From: Campylobacterales bacterium
GTDB taxonomy: Bacteria; Campylobacterota; Campylobacteria; Campylobacterales; Arcobacteraceae
Length of the DNA stretch: 6,430 nt
NCBI GenBank assembly: GCA_019752775.1
Contig: JAIELU010000253.1
Coordinates: 1-6,430, forward strand
Direction of reading: 5' to 3'
Positions 5,526-6,430 of the stretch are shown one piece after another (position 1 is the stretch's first letter; each line of letters opens with the position of its first letter). The notes beneath the pieces are model-generated. The model saw nothing but the letters and a program-made list of their open reading frames with translations. It was not told the origin of the DNA and searched no databases. The translations under genes and the position numbers were made by a program.

Positions 5526-6430
5526 TTAAAAAATATTAATTTCACTTTTATCTGTAGTTCTTTCTAACCTTGTTGGAAGCCTTTTCTTTTCTTTTTTTAG
5601 TTCATTATCAATTTTTTGTTGATAGTTTTTACTAACTGCTAAAAAGGCAATTCTTTCTTTATTGTCTAAGCCATCACTCGTTGGTTTATTAATAACCGTA
5701 AGAGGATCAATTGCTGTTCCATTTTTATATAAACCTAAGTGTAAATGTGGACCTGAACTTAATCCTGTATTTCCAACATATCCTATTAGTTCACCCTTTT
5801 TAATATTTATACCTTGTTTAACACTTTTTGCAAAATCACTTTGATGAGCATATAGTGTTTTATAGCCATTATTATGATTTATAATGGTAGTTTTTCCATA
5901 ACCACCTTTTATTCCAAGAAATTCTATTTTTCCATCTGCTGCTGAGTATATTGTTCTTCCAACTGGTGCAGAAAAGTCTGTTCCTAAATGGGCCCTATAT
6001 CTTTGTAAAACAGGATGCCATCGTTTATTTGTAAATTCACTTGATATTCTATTAAAAGTTACAGGAACTTGAAAAAAATAAGATTTTGTAAATCCTGTAC
6101 CTTTTTCATCATAATATTTGTCATCTTTTGGGTTTTTAAATCTAAAATAAGAAGTTCCATCTATTTGAACCATTGCAGCTTTTAAATCAGGCATTCCAAG
6201 TGGACGTCCAAGATAAGCTTTTTGAGAATACTCTAAGGCAATAAAATCACCTTTTTGCATTTTTCTAAAATTCACACCTTCTGTAAAAATTGATTTTAAA
6301 AGAGCTGCCAAAGTTACATCTCCTGTTGCTTTTGAAATATCATAAGATACGGATTCTGTAATTTCAATAGCTACTGTTTCTGTATATTCTGTATAATTTA
6401 TAGGTAAAGTTTGAAATTGATATTTATTGT
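5526..6430 (-). CDS. M23 (LytM) family murein peptidase, Csd3/Pgp3-like, 5' end outside window
   Basis: This is a periplasmic zinc peptidase that cuts peptidoglycan peptides. The frame is open from its stop (5526-5528) to the right edge, giving 300 visible residues with the N-terminus missing. The in-frame TTG at 6309-6311 is internal, because the 39 codons upstream continue as normal protein. In visible numbering, about 1-130 is a Csd3-type N-terminal region with TEGVNFRKMQKGDFIALEYS (49-68), followed by a linker. The LytM domain starts near RYRAHLGTDF, with zinc ligands His147 and Asp151 (HxxxD). YAHQS carries His195, and GPHLHLGLYKNG carries His228 and ligand His230. All catalytic residues are present. 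A lysine-rich tail closes the protein. The family resembles Helicobacter Csd3 and Campylobacter Pgp3, which trim muropeptides and set helical cell shape. It converges on folE, so it is a separate transcription unit. M23 is near certain, and the Csd3 subfamily is likely. Confidence 0.93.
   Translation of the reverse strand, partial: NKYQFQTLPINYTEYTETVAIEITESVSYDISKATGDVTLAALLKSIFTEGVNFRKMQKGDFIALEYSQKAYLGRPLGMPDLKAAMVQIDGTSYFRFKNPKDDKYYDEKGTGFTKSYFFQVPVTFNRISSEFTNKRWHPVLQRYRAHLGTDFSAPVGRTIYSAADGKIEFLGIKGGYGKTTIINHNNGYKTLYAHQSDFAKSVKQGINIKKGELIGYVGNTGLSSGPHLHLGLYKNGTAIDPLTVINKPTSDGLDNKERIAFLAVSKNYQQKIDNELKKEKKRLPTRLERTTDKSEINIF

Noticed and set aside
5662..5844. Plus-strand open frame of 60 codons
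   Set aside because: It is antisense to the conserved LytM domain of the M23 gene. Its proline- and cysteine-rich translation only mirrors that domain's codons.
1..6430. CRISPR arrays, tRNA/rRNA genes, insertion sequences
   Set aside because: No regularly spaced repeats, cloverleaf-like segments, transposase coding or terminal inverted repeats were seen. Nearly the whole window is occupied by coding sequence.

Overview
The window is very AT-rich, with A/T at most third codon positions and many A and T homopolymers. Its gene content points to a Campylobacterota (epsilonproteobacterial) chromosome, most likely an Arcobacter-type organism. The supporting features are a Cts-like transformation/type II secretion cluster, a Csd3/Pgp3-type M23 murein peptidase, and compact gene packing with overlapping start and stop codons. 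The genus is an inference from composition and gene style, not from a database search.

Layout. Positions 1-175 hold no gene I can assign with confidence. The first ~30 bases are far richer in GC than the rest, and an open frame crosses this stretch. From about 176 to 3905, four tightly overlapping plus-strand genes form one unit. They are (1) a small single-TM protein with a ferredoxin-like periplasmic tail, (2) a single-TM protein that appears to join a GspM/PilO-like region to a GspC/PilP-like homology region, (3) a GspE/PilB-family ATPase (CtsE-like), and (4) a GspF/PilC-family polytopic platform protein (CtsF-like). Together they look like the inner-membrane motor and assembly platform of a type II secretion/type IV pilus-like machine. 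In Campylobacter the equivalent cluster (ctsR-D-P-X-E-F) drives natural transformation. No secretin or pseudopilin lies in the window.

Downstream on the same strand are corA (Mg2+ channel, TTG start behind a strong Shine-Dalgarno sequence, 13 bp after the platform gene) and folE (GTP cyclohydrolase I). A convergent hairpin then separates folE from a minus-strand M23 peptidase gene, which runs off the right edge without its N-terminus.

The most notable points are the possible frameshift upstream of the first gene (a U UUU UUA heptamer in exactly the right frame), the apparent PilO+GspC/PilP fusion in the second gene, and the condensed four-cysteine motif of the ATPase. The remaining genes are ordinary housekeeping genes.
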